From Rhodospirillales bacterium (GTDB lineage Bacteria; Pseudomonadota; Alphaproteobacteria; Rhodospirillales; Defluviicoccaceae), in NCBI GenBank assembly GCA_016712375.1, contig JADJRE010000007.1, positions 1 through 64,000 on the forward strand: a stretch of 64,000 nucleotides of DNA, given 5' to 3'. Position 1 is the stretch's first letter, and every line of letters starts with the position of its first letter. Below the pieces are notes generated by a model. It was not told the DNA's origin, searched no databases, and worked only from the letters and a program-made list of their open reading frames with translations. This document shows, piece by piece, positions 56,762 through 64,000 of this stretch. The translations under genes and the position numbers were made by a program.

Positions 56762-58546
56762 GTGAGCTGGGAAACGCTCCAGATCGTCATCGTGGTCGCG
56801 CTCGTCTTGGTCGTTTTTGGCATGATCCGCGAGGTGATCGCGCCGGAAATCCTGGCAATGGCGGCGGTCGCTCTGTTGCTCGTTCTCGGCATTCTGAAGA
56901 CCGGCGACGTGCTGAAGGTGTTCAGCAACACCGCACCGTTCACTGTCGGCTGTCTGTTCATCCTGTCGGCGGCCCTCGAGCGCACCGGGGTGATCGACTC
57001 CATGGGCCAGGCGATGGCGCGGGTGCCGTGGCGCTCGCCGTGGCAGGCACTGATGGTGATGATGCTGGGCTGTCTGGTCGCCTCGGCGTTCATCAACAAC
57101 ACGCCGATCGTCGTCATCATGACGCCGGTGATCATCGCTCTGGCGCATTCGTTGAAATCGAGCGCCTCGAAGTTCCTGATTCCACTGTCGTACGCCACCA
57201 TTCTTGGCGGCACGTGTTCGCTGATCGGCACGTCGACCAACATCATCGTCGATGGCGTTGCCCAGGCGAAAGGCCTTGCGCCGTTCGGCATGTTCGAAAT
57301 CTCGCCGGCGGGTGCCGTCTATGGTCTCGTCGGCATGCTGTACATGGGAATTATCGGCTGGCGGTTCTTGCCTGACCGGCAGACGCTATCGGACGTGCTG
57401 ATCGACCTGTCGGCCCGCAAGTTCCTCACTGAAGTCGTCGTACCGCAAGGCTCGCCTATGATCGGCAAGACGCTCGCCGACGCCGGCATCACCGGCAAGC
57501 GCGGCTACCGGGTCATCGATGTCATTCGCGACGAAGGCTCCTTCGATCCCGAACATGGCGAGCCAACGCTGGCCGGCGGCGACCGTATCGTGCTCCGGAT
57601 GAGTGTCGCCGAGTTCATGGGGCTACGAGACAGCGGCAACCTGATTATCGAGAAGAACGCGCGGCAGGCGCTCGAGCCGATCGCCAGCCGCGATGTCAGG
57701 ATGATGGAGGGCATCATCGGGCCGCACTCCAGCTTCGCCGGCCAGCGTGTTGTCGATCTCAACCTCCGTCGTCTGTACGACACCTATATCCTTGCCATTC
57801 ACCGGCAGAATGAGAACTTGCACGGCAATTTCGATCAGGTCCGCCTGCAGTTCGGCGACACCCTCCTGCTGGAGGGGCCGCCGGATGGCCTGAAGCGGCT
57901 GTTCGAGCGGGGCGAACTCATCAACCTCACGGAGGTTACCGAACGGCCCTTCCGCCGTAACCGGGCATGGCTGGCGATCGTCGCGGTCCTCGCGGTGATC
58001 ATCCTTTCCGCCTTCGAGGCGCTGCCGATCGCCGCGACCTCGTTTATCGCCGCCACCGTCGTCGTCGCGCTGGGCTGCCTCGACGCCGAAGAGGCGTACA
58101 AGGCGATCCACTGGCCGATCCTGATGCTGATCTTCGGCATGCTGGCCCTCGGCACCGCGATGGAAACGACCGGCGCCGGGGCTTTGATCGTCACCTTCAT
58201 CGTCGGCTTGGTCGGCGGGTTGGGACCGGTGGTGGTGCTGTCGATCGTCTACGCGCTCACCTCGTTCCTCACCGAGTTCATGAGCAACAACGCCACGGCG
58301 ATCCTGATCACGCCGATCGCCATCGGCCTCGCCCAGCAGATGGGCGTCGATCCGCGACCGTTTGTCGTCGCCGTGATGTTCGCCGCCTCGGCCAGCTTCG
58401 CCACCCCGATCGGTTACCAGACGAACACCTTCGTCTACGGCGCCGGTGGCTACAAGTTCACCGACTTCGTTAAAGTCGGCGTGCCGCTCAACCTGATCCT
58501 ATGGGCGGTAGCAAGCTTCATCCTGCCGATCTTCTGGCCGCTTTAG
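56762..58546 (+). CDS. SLC13 family permease with two TrkA-C (RCK_C) domains
   Basis: A 594-residue membrane transporter of the DASS/SLC13 group. About five N-terminal helices include FINNTPIVVIMTPVIIALAH (SNT/NNTP motif) and GGTCSLIGTSTNIIVDGVAQ. A cytoplasmic middle region (about 205-385) has two TrkA-C domains, seen as SPMIGKTLADAGITGKRGYR and HSSFAGQRVVDLNLRRLYDT. The second membrane half has FMSNNATAILITPIAIGLAQ and SFATPIGYQTNTFVYGAGGY. It starts at GTG 56762 after AGGGGAAG. It probably imports a sodium- or proton-coupled anion such as sulfate or a dicarboxylate; substrate not predictable. Divergent from ilvD. Confidence 0.9.
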   Translation: MSWETLQIVIVVALVLVVFGMIREVIAPEILAMAAVALLLVLGILKTGDVLKVFSNTAPFTVGCLFILSAALERTGVIDSMGQAMARVPWRSPWQALMVMMLGCLVASAFINNTPIVVIMTPVIIALAHSLKSSASKFLIPLSYATILGGTCSLIGTSTNIIVDGVAQAKGLAPFGMFEISPAGAVYGLVGMLYMGIIGWRFLPDRQTLSDVLIDLSARKFLTEVVVPQGSPMIGKTLADAGITGKRGYRVIDVIRDEGSFDPEHGEPTLAGGDRIVLRMSVAEFMGLRDSGNLIIEKNARQALEPIASRDVRMMEGIIGPHSSFAGQRVVDLNLRRLYDTYILAIHRQNENLHGNFDQVRLQFGDTLLLEGPPDGLKRLFERGELINLTEVTERPFRRNRAWLAIVAVLAVIILSAFEALPIAATSFIAATVVVALGCLDAEEAYKAIHWPILMLIFGMLALGTAMETTGAGALIVTFIVGLVGGLGPVVVLSIVYALTSFLTEFMSNNATAILITPIAIGLAQQMGVDPRPFVVAVMFAASASFATPIGYQTNTFVYGAGGYKFTDFVKVGVPLNLILWAVASFILPIFWPL

Positions 58547-58588
58547 GACAGCGCCGGGCACTCCGCTGGCGTCAGACTTCCTTCGAAA

Positions 58589-59486
58589 TCAGGCCGATGC
58601 TGCGGCGATGGAGCGAACGGCGCGGGCCGGCAGCGGGTCGAGATCGAGGCCGATGTCGAGGATCGGCGCCGAGTGGGTGAGCCAGCCGAGCGAGACGATG
58701 TCGACGCCCGCTGCCGCCACCTCGCCGAGGTTGGCGAGCGTGATGCCGCCCGGACGCCTCCGTCGACATCCGGCCGCCAACCATGCCAACCGCCTGCTTC
58801 AGTTGTGCCGGAGTCATGTTGTCGAGCAGCACCGCATCGGCGCCAACCTCAATCAGCTCGCGCAGCTGATCGAGGTTATCCACCTCCACCTCGATCTTTA
58901 CCATATGACCGAGACGCTTGCGGGCACGACCAACGGCCGCCGCGATGCCCCCGGCGGCGACGATGTGGTTGTCCTTGATCATCACGCCGTCGTCGAGGCC
59001 GAAGCGATGATTGACGCCGCCGCCGACACGGACGGCGTACTTCTCCAGCACGCGCAGGCCGGGTGTAGTCTTGCGGGTGCAGACGATGCGGGTACGCGTG
59101 CCCTTCACCACCTCGACGGCGGTGCGAGTCGCGGTGGCGATGCCGCAAAGCGCGCTGAGTAGGTTGAGCGCGGTGCGCTCGGCTGTAAGGATCGGCCGCG
59201 CTTGTCCCTCGATCGCGGCGATAGTGCCGTTAATGCCGACGTCGCTGCCGTCGGGATGGTCGATGGCGATGGCGAGTTGCGGGCAGAGCAGGCGGAAGGC
59301 CGACAGTGCTGCCGGAAGCCCCGCGACCCGTCCCGGCCGACGAGCCACCAGGCGCGCCCGGACCATCGCGTCTTCGGGGACAACAGTGTCCGAGGTGACG
59401 TCACCGGCGAGGCCCAAGTCCTCCTCCAGGGCCCGCCGGACGATGCCTTCGTACATCAACGGATAAAGCGGTCCGACATCAGGCAT
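58589..59486 (-). CDS. nadC: Nicotinate-nucleotide diphosphorylase (carboxylating) NadC (frameshift near 58750)
   Basis: About 298 residues. It turns quinolinate and PRPP into nicotinate mononucleotide. Landmarks are LAGDVTSDTVVPED, ERTALNLLSALCGIATATR, IVCTRKTTPGLRVLEKYAV, GGVNHRFGLDDGVMIKDNHI, IEVEVDNLDQLRE and DAVLLDNMTPAQLKQAV. Near 58748-58752 a GGG run carries one base too many; without it the tail continues STEASGGITLANLGEVAAAG and VDIVSLGWLTHSAPILDIGL, ending at 58589. It is the third gene of nadA-nadB-nadC, 27 bases after nadB. Confidence 0.92.
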
Positions 59487-59513
59487 CGCAGGTCCTTTGA
59501 GACGGTAAGCGCC

Positions 59514-61195
59514 TTAAGAGGCGGTGATGCGGGAGCGCGCCGTGGCGGCATCCGCGGCAGCGGCATCGAGATCGGCGAGACCGAACACCTGCCGGCGCCG
59601 CCACTCGTCGCGCGCCTCGGGGAAATCGGAGCGAAAATGCGCCCCCCGGCTCTCCTCGCGCAGCGATGCGGCCAGCGTTACCAGCCGGGCGACGGCAAGC
59701 ATGTTACGCAGCTCGCAGCAATGCAGCAGCGCGGCGAAATCAACCGGGGCACCTGTCGCGACGAGGTTATCGAGTTCGATCTGCAGCGCTGCCAGAGCGT
59801 CTGCGGCGGCGTGCAGCCCACTCGCGTCGCGGACGATACCGACCTGCGCTGCCATCACTCGGCGCAGCGTCTCCCGCAGGCGCACCGCCTCAATCGCAGG
59901 CAAGCTGGCAACGGCCGGCGGACAGCGCCGCGGCTCGGCCGCTGGCTGGGTTGAAGGGCCGGCCTCGCGGATATCTTCGGCGACACGGCGGCCGAACACG
60001 AGGCCCTCCAGCAGCGAGTTGCTGGCCAGCCGGTTGGCGCCATGCACGCCGGTCATCGCCACCTCACCGCACGCCCACAGCCCGTCAACCGAACTGCGGC
60101 CGCGGTCGTCGGTGATGATGCCGCCCATGTGGTAGTGCGCCGCCGGGGCGATCGGCACGGGTTCCCGCAGGGGCTCGTAGCCAGCGCGATGGCAGAGGCT
60201 GAGTGCCTGCGGGAAACTCGCCTCGCCCTTGGCAACTAACGCCGGGCGCAGATCGAGGAGCACCGTCTCGCCAGCAGACGTGCGCGCCGTGCGATGGCGC
60301 GGGCCACGACGTCGCGCGGTGCCAGTTCGGCCAGCGGATGCTCATCCAGCATGAAGCGGCGGCCGTCGGCATCGAGCAGCAGCGCGCCGGCTCCGCGGAG
60401 CGCCTCGGTCAGCAACGGCAGGCGAGAGCCGTCGGAGGGACCGGCGGGTACGAGCGCCGTCGGGTGGAACTGGACAAATTCCAGGTCGGCCAGCCGGGCT
60501 CCGGCGCGCGCCGCCAGTGCCAGCCCGTCACCGGTGGCTTCGGCCGGATTGGTGGTTGCCCGCCACAGGCCGCCGATGCCGCCGGTGGCCAACACGACGT
60601 GGTTGGCGTGCACCTGTACCCAGCCGTCATCCGCCTGGAAAGCGAGCAGCCCGGCGATGCGATCCTGCTGCCGAATCAGATCGACGACGACGCATTCCGG
60701 AACGACGCGGATCGACGGCGTTGCCGCCACCATGTCGAGCAGCGAACGGATGAGATTGCGGCCGGTGGTGTCGCCGCCGGCGTGCACGATACGCGCGAAG
60801 GAATGGGCGGCCTCCCGGCCAAGTGTTACCTCGCCGTCGGCACCACGGTCGAACGGCACCCCCGCCTCGATCAGGCCGCGCACCGCGTCGGCGCCTTCCC
60901 GAGCCAGCAGCAGGGCGCGATCGGGATCGACCAGACCAGCACCGGCGTCGACCGTGTCGGCCGCGTGACTTTCGGCACTGTCGCCACGGCCTACCGCGGC
61001 CGCGATGCCACCCTGCGCCCAGATGCTCGACCCGCCCTGCGGCGCCGGCGTCTTAGTGAGCAGCAGCACCGGCGTCGGCGCCAGCGCCAGGGCGCAGGCC
61101 AGTCCGGCGACGCCCGATCCAACAACGACGACCGAGGTGCGCCAATGCTGCAGCGAGGAGTCGGCTTCCGGGCGAGGCCGGTAGGTGTCTGGCAT
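59514..61195 (-). CDS. nadB: L-aspartate oxidase NadB (frameshift near 60280)
   Basis: About 560 residues over two frames. It oxidises L-aspartate to iminoaspartate. The N-terminal frame from ATG 61195 has VVVVGSGVAGLACALALA (FAD), PQGGSSIWAQGGIAAAVG, VLATGGIGGLWRATTNPAEA, DLEFVQFHPTALV and RDVVARAIARR. The C-terminal frame, from about 60276, has YHMGGIITDDRGRSSVDGLW, ACGEVAMTGVHGANRLASNS and LLEGLVFGRRVAEDI, then the helical tail. One base near 60276-60290 joins them. It overlaps nothing but lies nine bases after nadA. Secure identity; the shift in an NAD-synthesis gene points to sequence error. Confidence 0.92.
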
Positions 61196-61204
61196 GTTAG
61201 CTCC

Positions 61205-62218
61205 TCAGCGTCCGACGGCGAGCATGCGCTCTACGGCGAGCCGGGCGCGCGCGGCAACGTCGGGCTCAATCTCGACGCGTGGCGTCAGCGTCTGCAGCGA
61301 GCGGTGGATGTTAGCCAGCGTGATCCGCTTCATGTGCGGACAGAGGTTGCAGGGCCGGACGAACTCGACGTCCTTCACTTCGGCGGCGACGTTGTCGCTC
61401 ATCGAGCATTCGGTGACCATCAGCACCTTCGCCGGCCGGCGGTCACGGACAAAGTCGATCATCTGCGCGGTCGAGCCAACAAAGTCGGCAGCCTGCAGCA
61501 CGTCCGGCGGGCATTCCGGATGAGCGATCACCACCAGGTTTTCCGAGCCCTTGCGGTAACGGCGGATCTCGTCGCCGGTGAACCGCTCGTGAACCTCGCA
61601 GTGCCCGGTCCACTTGATGATCTGGACCTTGGTCTGTGTCGCGACCCAGCTTGCCAGGTACTCGTCGGGCAGGAAGATCACCCTATCGACGCCGAGCGAT
61701 TCCACCACTTTCACCGCGTTGCCCGACGTGCAGCAGATGTCGCATTCCGCCTTCACCGCCGCCGAGGTATTGACGTAGGTGATCACCGGGACGCCCGGAT
61801 AGGCCTGCCGCAGCAGGCGCACGTCGGCGGGCGTGATCGATTCGGCCAGCGAGCAGCCGGCGAGTTCGTCCGGGATCAGGACGATCTTGTCCGGATTGAG
61901 CAGCTTCGCTGTTTCCGCCATGAAGTGGACGCCGGCCAGAACGATGACGTCAGCCTCGGCGTCTGTGGCGCGCTGCGCCAGCGCCAGGCTGTCGCCAACG
62001 ATGTCGGCGACGCAGTGGAAGATCTCCGGCGTCTGGTAATTGTGCGCCAGGATCACCGCGTTCCGCTGTATTTTCAATCTGTTGATCGCATCAACCAGAG
62101 GCGCATGCACCGGCCACTCGAACTCCGGAATGATCCGGCTGACGCGGTCGTAGAGCGGCGCTGTGGCGGCAGCGATCGCCGGCGTGTAGATAAGAGCGTT
62201 ATCTGCAAGTACGGTCAT
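61205..62218 (-). CDS. nadA: Quinolinate synthase NadA
   Basis: A 337-residue Fe-S enzyme that condenses iminoaspartate with dihydroxyacetone phosphate to quinolinate. Landmarks are [64 protein letters not shown] (Cys122), [31 protein letters not shown] and [16 protein letters not shown], which hold the three cluster Cys. ATG 62218 gives the usual N-terminus ([14 protein letters not shown]); the frame continues upstream over the promoter, which argues against the longer start. First gene of nadABC, controlled by a palindrome at its promoter. Confidence 0.95.
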   Translation of the reverse strand: MTVLADNALIYTPAIAAATAPLYDRVSRIIPEFEWPVHAPLVDAINRLKIQRNAVILAHNYQTPEIFHCVADIVGDSLALAQRATDAEADVIVLAGVHFMAETAKLLNPDKIVLIPDELAGCSLAESITPADVRLLRQAYPGVPVITYVNTSAAVKAECDICCTSGNAVKVVESLGVDRVIFLPDEYLASWVATQTKVQIIKWTGHCEVHERFTGDEIRRYRKGSENLVVIAHPECPPDVLQAADFVGSTAQMIDFVRDRRPAKVLMVTECSMSDNVAAEVKDVEFVRPCNLCPHMKRITLANIHRSLQTLTPRVEIEPDVAARARLAVERMLAVGR

Positions 62219-62273
62219 CGGGAACCCTGGCCAGTCGGTACAAACGTGCGGACAGTCGGTCTGGCAGACCACA

Positions 62274-62296
62274 ATTATGCTCTTCGCGAGCATAAT
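62274..62296 (-). promoter_or_regulatory. nadA promoter/operator palindrome
   Basis: A perfect inverted repeat, ATTATGCTC-TTCGC-GAGCATAAT. On the nadA strand its outer end is a -10-like CATAAT (62274-62279), and TTGGCT (62298-62303) lies 18 bases upstream as -35. A protein on the palindrome would block RNA polymerase. The Nudix-type regulator gene just upstream is the likely reader; this pairing is inference. Confidence 0.65.
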
Positions 62297-62444
62297 TAGC
62301 CAATACTATCTCTTTTCATGTCGGAAAGTGTCAAGCCGGTTTCACCGCACTGCAACGCGCCGTAACAATAAGTGAAGTCGCGAAGCGGTCGCGGCAACAT
62401 ACCGCGATGCTGCAGTGCGGTAGCCGGCAGTGATGAGTGGCAAC

Positions 62445-63422
62445 CTATGGCGCCGGCCGCAAGGTCGGCATGGCCACGCCTGCGGTGGGCTTGGCGCGCA
62501 GCACCGCCCGGCGGAAGCGGAACAGCTCCGCTGGCCGACCCCGGCCTTCCGACTGGACCCGGCCGGTGGGCTCGACCAGCGCGCTCGCCGCCAGGGTGCG
62601 GCGGAAGTTCTGCTTGTGCAGCCGCTGGCCGCTCAGCGCCTCGACGACACGTTGCAGCCTGAACAGGGTGAACTCGCCGGGCAGCAGGTCGAACACCAGC
62701 GGCCGATAGGCGAGCTTGCCGCGCAGCCGGCCGAGCGCCGTCGCCAAAATCCGCCGGTTGTCGAGCGCCATCGTCGTACCAGGCAGCGGCGAGGCGGTGG
62801 CCGTGGTGGCCGTGCTGCCATCGCGATCACGCAATGCTTCGCCGACCAGCGCCACCTCATAAAGCAGTTCGTAGCGCTCCAGCGTCCGCACCGGATCCCA
62901 GGGCGCCGCTCCCAGACCGAAACAAATGCCGACGCGCTCCTCGCGATCCCGCCGTTCTGCCGCGTCCGCCGCTTCCTCGATCCAGCGGGACAGTGCGGGG
63001 CGGATCGGATCGTCAATCGACGGCGGCCGACCAAAGCGCCACTCCTCCCACGGCAGGTAACCGTACCAATCGCGCCAGCGCGCATCTCCGCTGCCGCGCA
63101 CTGGCTGTTCCTGGGTCAGCGCAAGGTAGGCCACGGACAGCAGCCGCGGTCCCCCCATCCGTTCGTACGGGTCGCGGCCACGGTCTCCAAAAGTGTAGAG
63201 CTGCTCGACATAGCGCAGGTCAAGGCCGGCCTGCTCCGCCACCAGGCGGCGCAGGCCAGAGTCGAGCGTGCGCTGCCGCTCCGGATCGAACGGCCCACAC
63301 GGCAGCGCATCCCCACCATTGCCATCGCCAACCTGACGTACCGCCAGGACGCGCGGCACTTCATCGGTGACGGCGACGATAACCCCGGTAAGGCCGACGA
63401 TGGTGGCTACTGTCTCGCTCAC
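62445..63422 (-). CDS. nadQ: Nudix-domain NAD-biosynthesis regulator, NadQ/NrtR-like
   Basis: About 325 residues from GTG 63422, eight bases after AGGA. The N-terminal part is a Nudix-like fold (ETVATIVGLTGVIVAVTDEV, VLAVRQVGDGNG, GLRRLVAEQAGLDLRYVEQL, YTFGDRGRDPYERMGGPRLL), but the canonical Nudix box (GX5EX7REUXEEXGU) is degenerate, suggesting ligand binding rather than hydrolysis. The C-terminal third is a winged helix: RPLVFDLLPGEFTLFRLQRV, VEALSGQRLHKQNFRRTLAA and VEPTGRVQSEGRGRPAELFR. This is the NrtR/COG4111 layout of NAD regulators, and nadABC lies next to it with a palindromic operator. The name NadQ is by family and context. Confidence 0.8.
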   Translation of the reverse strand: MSETVATIVGLTGVIVAVTDEVPRVLAVRQVGDGNGGDALPCGPFDPERQRTLDSGLRRLVAEQAGLDLRYVEQLYTFGDRGRDPYERMGGPRLLSVAYLALTQEQPVRGSGDARWRDWYGYLPWEEWRFGRPPSIDDPIRPALSRWIEEAADAAERRDREERVGICFGLGAAPWDPVRTLERYELLYEVALVGEALRDRDGSTATTATASPLPGTTMALDNRRILATALGRLRGKLAYRPLVFDLLPGEFTLFRLQRVVEALSGQRLHKQNFRRTLAASALVEPTGRVQSEGRGRPAELFRFRRAVLRAKPTAGVAMPTLRPAP

Positions 63423-63468
63423 TCGCGTCGTCCTGCACCCCTCGGCCAAGCGTGGCTGCCGGCGGCAA

Positions 63469-64000
63469 TCATTGTTGCGCGGTACCGCTCGACAAGCGGC
63501 CGCGCAGCCACTTCACCAGGTCGTCGCCGGTAGGCTCCGCCGCGGCGGTGGCAGTGCGGCCCGTTGCCGACGCCTTGGTACGTGCGACCGGAGCTGTGGC
63601 AGACGGTGCCTCGGTGCCGGCGGCAGTCGCGGCTGGCGAGGGCGCCTCGCGCGACGCCGTCGCCATCGGCTTCGCCTCGAGCGGCCGCGTGATGCGGGTG
63701 ACGATGCTGCGCCGGTCGGCAATGGCGCGATCAACCGCCGCCCAGTCGATCCGCTCGGCCGCGCTGCCCGCCTTGCGTAGCACCAGTTCGTGCGCGTCGG
63801 GGGCGGACACCGGATCGAAACGCTTCTCTTCTTCCCACTGCCGCACCTGGGCGATGGTTGGCGATGCCTCGATATACAGCTCGTTGCCGATCCAGCCGAC
63901 CTTGATGGGCTGATCGACCGCCGTCACCGGCGTACCCACCGCCACCCGTTCATACAGTTCACGCACGTGCCTGTCGTACATGCGAATGCAGCCGCGGCTG
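63469..64000 (-). CDS. L,D-transpeptidase (YkuD) family protein (partial, N-terminus beyond right edge)
   Basis: The C-terminal 176 residues of a cell-wall L,D-transpeptidase. At the window edge the strand reads SRGCIRMYDRHVRELYERV, the YkuD catalytic motif S-x-G-C-[IV]-R with its active-site Cys. Then come VAVGTPVTAVDQPIKVGWIG and ELYIEASPT, typical of the C-terminal end of the catalytic domain, and a long Ala/Thr/Pro-rich tail. It crosslinks peptidoglycan or anchors proteins to it, in the periplasm. It ends 46 bases before nadQ on the same strand. Confidence 0.85.
   Translation of the reverse strand, partial: SRGCIRMYDRHVRELYERVAVGTPVTAVDQPIKVGWIGNELYIEASPTIAQVRQWEEEKRFDPVSAPDAHELVLRKAGSAAERIDWAAVDRAIADRRSIVTRITRPLEAKPMATASREAPSPAATAAGTEAPSATAPVARTKASATGRTATAAAEPTGDDLVKWLRGRLSSGTAQQ

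Noticed and set aside
60203..62299. A 698-codon plus-strand frame opposite nadA and nadB
   Set aside because: No recognisable domain, composition typical of antisense of GC-rich genes; nadA and nadB explain the region fully.

Overview
The window is dense, high-GC coding DNA, read mainly from the minus strand. It looks like an alphaproteobacterium, probably Rhodospirillales-like: it has a hopanoid (hpn) locus, a nifA with the oxygen-sensing Cys linker, serA/serC behind a leader hairpin, an alternative complex III plus caa3-oxidase operon, and a Nudix-type NAD regulator beside nadABC. Species cannot be fixed from the window alone. No tRNA, rRNA, CRISPR array, insertion sequence or prophage was recognised.

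Layout. 1-4.2 kb: hopanoid/squalene genes (hpnM, hpnC, hpnB, hpnD, hpnE; hpnE runs off the left edge). 4.4-8.6 kb: an orphan TRAP-type binding protein, then serC and serA. 8.7-10.8 kb: a ThsA-like SIR2-SLOG defence effector without a visible TIR partner, and a HIT protein. 11-18.6 kb: a mixed patch with a cupin, a methylmalonate-semialdehyde dehydrogenase, a GT39-like membrane glycosyltransferase, gene remnants, an AraC regulator, an AurF-like diiron protein and an OsmC protein. 18.6-24.3 kb: a copper P-type ATPase, a PfpI-like protein and a glucoamylase-like GH15. 24.3-36.3 kb: one respiratory operon in the order actABCDEF, two small genes, SCO, ctaC, ctaD, ctaE, ctaF, mostly joined by ATGA/GTGA overlaps. 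36.5-42 kb: a second GH15, a sensory-rhodopsin-transducer homologue, an enolase-superfamily enzyme, an SDR and a CDF transporter. 42-50.4 kb: redox enzymes, including a GMC dehydrogenase, its subunit-3 partner, a duplicated four-His membrane protein, a TPP enzyme, an OYE enzyme and a zinc alcohol dehydrogenase. 50.5-54.8 kb: DUF72, a lipoprotein, and nifA behind a -24/-12 promoter. 54.8-58.5 kb: ilvD and an SLC13 permease. 58.6-64 kb: nadC, nadB, nadA, an operator-like palindrome, a NadQ/NrtR-type regulator and a partial L,D-transpeptidase.

How the genes work together. ActA-F would oxidise quinol and pass electrons to the A2-type oxidase CtaCDEF, with SCO loading CuA. NadB, NadA and NadC make nicotinate mononucleotide from aspartate, and the adjacent regulator probably reads the palindrome in the nadA promoter. 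HpnC, HpnD and HpnE make squalene for hopanoids. The GMC dehydrogenase, its subunit 3 and the duplicated membrane protein look like one membrane-bound alcohol or sugar dehydrogenase.

Caution. About fifteen otherwise well-conserved genes, including serC, nadB, nadC, ctaC and ctaE, are split by apparent one-base indels. The commonest explanation would be residual sequencing error, so I give these genes full-length coordinates and mark the shift. A smaller set (a methyltransferase piece, a transporter piece, a GDCCVxC gene and a thioredoxin-reductase-like gene) looks genuinely degraded.
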